Source: Curtobacterium sp. MMLR14_010 (GTDB lineage Bacteria > Actinomycetota > Actinomycetes > Actinomycetales > Microbacteriaceae). From it: DNA of 64,000 bases. Below the pieces are notes generated by a model that was given only the letters and a program-made list of their open reading frames with translations, searched no databases and was not told where the DNA came from. The DNA lies in the NCBI RefSeq assembly GCF_001865015.1, contig NZ_MJGV01000079.1:161984-225983 (forward strand). Reading direction: 5' to 3'. Within the stretch, counting starts at the first letter, position 1. Every line of letters begins with the position of its first letter. Positions 60,455 through 64,000 of the stretch are shown here, in pieces. The position numbers and the translations under genes were made by a program.

Positions 60455-60934
60455 ATGCAGACTGCCGCCCTCTCCGTTGCCGTGCCCACCCTCCGTCACG
60501 GTCGCGAGATCGTGCTCCTCGCCGAGCACGAGTCGCAGGACTCGGGCTTCGGCTTCGTCGACGCAGAGCACCTCCTCGTCGCGGCGGTCGTCCTGTGTAG
60601 CGGCATGCCGCGGCTCGCTGCGGTGCTCGATGCCCACGGTGTCACGCCGGCGCGGGTTCGGGAGTCCATCCGGGTCTTCGTCGGCGCGGGGTCCGTCCCG
60701 TACCCGTCGGAAGCGGACCGCATCGTGTGCACGCCGGCCGGAGCCCGGGTGCTGGCTCGAGCGGCGCAGATCGCGGGCCCCGACGAGCGAGTTCGACCGC
60801 ACCACGTGGTCCTCGCCGTGCTCGACGGCATCGACGACCCGTTGATGGGAGCCGCCAACGACGTGTTGGAGCGCCTCGGCGTCGAGCCCCGTCGCTTCCG
60901 CCGCGCGATCCGACGGGCGGCCCGCCGCTCCTGA
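60455..60934 (+). CDS. Stand-alone Clp N-terminal domain protein
   Basis: 159 residues with two Clp-N repeats: GREIVLLAEHESQDSGFGFV DAEHLLVAAV-like and AGARVLARAAQIAGPDERVR with HHVVLAVLDG. No AAA module. It lies 219 bases upstream of clpC, in the same direction. Stand-alone ClpN proteins can act as adaptors or substrate-recruitment modulators; that is inference. It ends in an Arg-rich tail. Confidence 0.85.
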   Translation: MQTAALSVAVPTLRHGREIVLLAEHESQDSGFGFVDAEHLLVAAVVLCSGMPRLAAVLDAHGVTPARVRESIRVFVGAGSVPYPSEADRIVCTPAGARVLARAAQIAGPDERVRPHHVVLAVLDGIDDPLMGAANDVLERLGVEPRRFRRAIRRAARRS

Positions 60935-60964
60935 CGTCACCACCGGCGGACCGCAGCCTCTCCG

Positions 60965-60989
60965 CCGGACGCGCACCGAGCCTCCCGGC
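60965..60989 (+). repeat. Dispersed repeat copy (core ACCGAGCCTCCCG family)
   Basis: CCGGACGCGCACCGAGCC followed by TCCCGGC, in the gap (60935-61153) between the Clp-N gene and clpC. The gap also holds the clpC promoter; nothing else is seen there. Confidence 0.65.
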
Positions 60990-61153
60990 GGTCCGCTCGT
61001 CACCGCTGAACGCACCCACCGAACCCAGGTCACGCCCACGGCGAACAGGGGCAGCCCCGGGGCGGAGCGCTGGTTACTCTCGAAGTACTTGGCCGGACTC
61101 ACACGAGACCGGCACAGCTGTCGGCTCCGATCGCAGGGGCCAAGGGAGAGCAC

Positions 61154-63676
<2,523 letters not shown>

Positions 63677-63690
63677 GAGTCACACCAGAC

Positions 63691-63732
63691 AGACGGGAGG
63701 CCCGGTGCCAGCTGGCACCGGGCCTCCCGTCT
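63691..63732. terminator. 42-bp perfect palindrome, terminator after clpC
   Basis: 20-bp perfect arms (63691-63710 with 63713-63732) separated by two bases. They contain GGGAGGCCCGGTGCC and its complement and so belong to the dispersed repeat family. Confidence 0.85.
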
Positions 63733-63752
63733 GTCGTCGTCGTGCGGGTGGG

Positions 63753-63935
63753 TCAGATCTGGTCGTCGCGTTCAGCGTCGCTCGCGACGTCGCTGTCGGC
63801 CGTGCCGTCGGAATCACCGGTCAGTCCGTCAGCCAGACCGTTGGTCTGGTCGAAGGCGTGCCCGATCGATTCGTCGTTGAGATCGGCGAGGGACCCGTTG
63901 TCCTCGCGGTGTTCCGGGTTGGTGTCCTTGTCCAT
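63753..63935 (-). CDS. Small acidic protein (60 aa), unknown
   Basis: Begins MDKDTNPEHREDNGSLADLN; strongly acidic, Asp-rich end. The ATG has TACCGT 7 bases upstream (leaderless). It converges with clpC. Similar in style to the 65-aa protein at 29937-30134, but not clearly homologous. Function unknown. Confidence 0.7.
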   Translation of the reverse strand: MDKDTNPEHREDNGSLADLNDESIGHAFDQTNGLADGLTGDSDGTADSDVASDAERDDQI

Positions 63936-63981
63936 GCGGCGGACGGTACGCCGACGACGTCGATCCGTTCCCAGCGCACAT

Positions 63982-64000
63982 GACGGGAGGCGCGGTGCCA
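63982..64000. repeat. Partial copy of dispersed repeat at window edge
   Basis: GACGGGAGGCGCGGTGCCA is cut off by the window end and matches the left arm at 63693-63710 with one change. Confidence 0.6.

Overview
The window is a high-GC chromosomal segment of a Gram-positive actinobacterium, most likely a Microbacteriaceae member close to Curtobacterium. This is inferred from base composition, frequent GTG starts, many leaderless-type promoters (a TANNNT hexamer 6-8 bases before the start codon), the coproporphyrin-type heme operon, and the ftsH-fol-lysS-sigA-clpC housekeeping context. No prophage, integrase, IS element or CRISPR array was seen. Most of the window is ordinary core genome; accessory material is confined to a few genes and to short repeats.

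Layout. 0-2.8 kb: the end of an M13 metallopeptidase and a degenerate class A beta-lactamase-like protein. 2.8-7.0 kb, minus strand: an envelope-stress cluster with three Asp23/Gls24-type proteins, an AmaP-like anchor, CsbD and small membrane proteins. 7.2-9.3 kb: an AraC regulator with tandem HTH domains, a repeat protein (SDIPGE motifs) and a NUDIX hydrolase. 9.3-20.5 kb: a complete C5-type, coproporphyrin-dependent heme pathway. hemA is on the minus strand and diverges from hemE-hemG-[three small membrane proteins]-hemQ-hemH-hemC-hemD-hemB-hemL. 20.5-20.8 kb: about nine copies of a GAGAC palindrome between convergent genes. 20.8-26 kb: ABC ATPase, GntR regulator, quinone/acryloyl-CoA-type reductase, 6-phosphofructokinase, AlkA-like glycosylase and a MarR regulator. 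26.2-29.8 kb: a full-length PutA homologue whose expected catalytic residues are substituted in both domains.

30-39.5 kb holds miscellaneous metabolism: SDR, DUF2071, nitroreductase, DUF418, and an AsnC-controlled dimethylargininase/ornithine aminotransferase pair. 39.6-40.4 kb carries an Abi-like HEPN protein with a strongly structured element immediately upstream. It resembles the AbiF toxin plus non-coding RNA arrangement and is the best candidate for an unusual system here. 41.6-42.0 kb: tRNA-Phe, tRNA-Asp and tRNA-Glu. 42.2-45.1 kb: two secreted coiled-coil cell-wall hydrolases (M23, NlpC/P60).

45.2-57.5 kb: ppa, tilS, hpt, ftsH, folP-folB-folK, DUF3180, two PH-domain proteins, a DUF2520 protein and lysS. 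folE and panC, often found in this neighbourhood, are not here. 57.5-64 kb: small genes, a structured leader before the principal sigma factor gene sigA, nadK, a stand-alone Clp-N protein next to clpC, and several copies of a dispersed repeat (core ACCGAGCCTCCCG) that also serve as terminators.

Together the genes cover heme synthesis, folate synthesis, proteolysis and stress response, cell-wall remodelling and basic transcription/translation. Function names rest on motifs read by eye; no database search was run.
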